DNA from: DATKEK01 sp035512195
GTDB lineage: Bacteria; Pseudomonadota; Gammaproteobacteria; Burkholderiales; Eutrophovitaceae
Length of the DNA: 7,289 nt
Direction: 5' to 3'
NCBI GenBank assembly: GCA_035512195.1
Contig: DATKEK010000117.1
Coordinates: forward strand, 1 to 7,289
Part shown: positions 6,123-7,289 of the stretch, one piece after another
Layout: the number at the start of each line of letters is the position of its first letter
How positions within the stretch are numbered: position 1 is the stretch's first letter
Translations under genes and position numbers: made by a program
The notes under the pieces: generated by a model
What the model saw: the letters and a program-made list of their open reading frames with translations, nothing else
Told to the model about the DNA's origin: nothing
The model's database searches: none

Positions 6123-7289
6123 ATGCACAGATTTTTCCTCCTCACCTACATCAAGCGCGCACTGGTTGGCCTGCTGCTCGCGGCCGGCATCGCTGTCGCT
6201 GCTCCCGCGGACGAACTATTTCTCGAAGCGCGGGAGTCATACCGCAACGGCGACGTCGAGCTGCTTGCAGATCAACTGCGCGCGCTTGACGGTCACGCGC
6301 TTGCACCGTACGCGCAGTACTGGCACCTGACCCTGCGTATCGACACCGCGCACGAAGCGGAGATCCTGGCGTTCCTGACCCGCAACGAGAACACGCTGAT
6401 CGCGGACCGGTTGCGGGCAGACTGGCTGCGTGCGCTTGCGCGGCGCCAGGAATGGAATACCTTTCTCAGGGAGTTTCCTCGCCTGAGCACCGAAGACGTC
6501 GAGCTGACCTGCTACTCGCTGCAGGCCAGGATCGCGCTGGGCGACCAGGCCGCGCTGGCGGCGGCGCGTCCGCATTGGTTCACCGGCCGCGTCCAGCCCG
6601 AGAGCTGCCTGCCGCTGTTCGCCGCGATGTTCGAGCACAAGCTGCTCGGTGTGGAAGACGCCTGGCAACGGGTGCGACTCGCGCTCGAAGCCGGCAACCG
6701 CACCGTGGCCAAGGCAGCGGTCGAGTACCTGCCGCAGATCCAGCGCCCCGACCCGAATCTGTTCGATTCGATTGCGCGCCGCCCACAGGGCTATCTCGAG
6801 CGCAGCCCGCTGCCGGTGAAAAGTCGCGCGCAGCGCGAACTGACGATCTATGCGCTGTATCGCGCGGCGGACGCCTGGCCGCAGCTCGCTTCGCAGAAGC
6901 TGCGCTCGATCGAGAAATCCCTGCCCAAGGCGGAGCGCGACTATGCGTGGGGCCAGGTAGCGATGGTCAGCGCCTGGAAACATCGCGCGGACTCTCTCGC
7001 ATGGTTCAAGCGCGCGGATGTAGCCGGGCTGAACGACACGCAGCTGGCCTGGAAGGTGCGCAGCGCGCTGCGCGCCGGCGACGACTGGGGGGCGGTCCTG
7101 TCGGCGGTGGACGCAATGAGCCCACGCGGCAGGATGGCGCCGTCGTGGCGTTACTGGAAAGCGCGTGCGCTGGTGGCGCTCGAGCGTCAACCCGAAGCCA
7201 ATTTTCTGCTCGCCCCGCTGTCCAACGAGTTCAACTTCTATGGCCAGCTTGCCGCCGAGGACTTGGGAACTGCGCTCGGCGCGGTTGTG
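6123..7289 (+). CDS. slt: Soluble lytic murein transglycosylase (Slt), N-terminal part, cut by window edge
   Basis: Slt enzymes are periplasmic muramidase-like enzymes that cleave peptidoglycan glycan strands to 1,6-anhydromuropeptides during wall turnover. The frame is open from ATG 6123 to the window end (389 codons). It begins with a signal peptide: basic MHRFFLLTYIKR, hydrophobic ALVGLLLAAGIAV, and likely cleavage after an AVA or APA motif near residues 24-29. The rest is rich in alpha-helical hairpins (for example YAQYWHLTLRI, WQRVRLALEAGNRTVAKAAV, YAWGQVAMVSAW, WRYWKARALVAL), as expected of the ring-shaped U-domain of Slt70. FNFYGQLAAEDLG at 370-382 is the characteristic segment preceding the linker domain. 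The catalytic SLT domain would follow beyond the window. An in-frame ATG at 6111 overlaps the TATAAT box, so 6123 is preferred. No ribosome binding site is visible for either. Confidence 0.88.
   Translation, partial: MHRFFLLTYIKRALVGLLLAAGIAVAAPADELFLEARESYRNGDVELLADQLRALDGHALAPYAQYWHLTLRIDTAHEAEILAFLTRNENTLIADRLRADWLRALARRQEWNTFLREFPRLSTEDVELTCYSLQARIALGDQAALAAARPHWFTGRVQPESCLPLFAAMFEHKLLGVEDAWQRVRLALEAGNRTVAKAAVEYLPQIQRPDPNLFDSIARRPQGYLERSPLPVKSRAQRELTIYALYRAADAWPQLASQKLRSIEKSLPKAERDYAWGQVAMVSAWKHRADSLAWFKRADVAGLNDTQLAWKVRSALRAGDDWGAVLSAVDAMSPRGRMAPSWRYWKARALVALERQPEANFLLAPLSNEFNFYGQLAAEDLGTALGAVV

Noticed and set aside
1..7289. CRISPR arrays, tRNA or rRNA genes, insertion sequences, attachment sites
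   Set aside because: No regularly spaced direct repeats, cloverleaf-like sequence, transposase motifs or terminal inverted repeats were seen on either strand.

Overview
The window is high-GC bacterial DNA. The protein sequences and the rpiA-phoU-ppx order suggest a betaproteobacterium (perhaps Rhodocyclales or Nitrosomonadales-like); this is inferred from family resemblance, not from a search. Most of the window is conserved housekeeping DNA with an accessory piece at the left edge. I found no convincing new biological system. The strongest signals are two genes that have each lost an internal segment and shifted frame, and a GC-rich hairpin repeat lodged in one of them.

Left edge (1-1190, minus strand): a Mod-type (beta-class) N6-adenine DNA methyltransferase, running off the window on its C-terminal side. 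Its N-terminal part (486-1190) and C-terminal part (1-490) are both clearly recognisable but in different frames. The segment between them, which should carry the catalytic DPPY motif and most of the target-recognition region, is missing. A hairpin repeat of the CCCTCACCCC...CCCCTCTCCC type sits in frame inside the N-terminal part (about 649-692). Bases 1191-1450 hold no gene I can support, only a short GC-rich hairpin just past the end of ppx.

Centre (1451-4514, minus strand): rpiA, phoU and ppx in that transcription order, with gaps of 58 and 78 bases. RpiA serves the pentose phosphate pathway, PhoU damps phosphate uptake and Pho signalling, and Ppx breaks down polyphosphate, so the last two form a phosphate and polyphosphate module. 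All three look intact and have their key catalytic or metal-binding residues.

Right (4563-7289, plus strand): ilvA (biosynthetic threonine dehydratase) is divergent from rpiA across a 48-base gap. It is broken by a small internal deletion and frameshift near 4784, best explained by a deletion of about 40 bases between short direct repeats. Next comes the 5' part of slt (soluble lytic murein transglycosylase), preceded by a TATAAT box so close to the ATG that the mRNA would be almost leaderless. The slt catalytic domain lies beyond the window.

The two internal-deletion frameshifts within 5 kb could be real gene decay or assembly or consensus errors. The sequence alone cannot decide.
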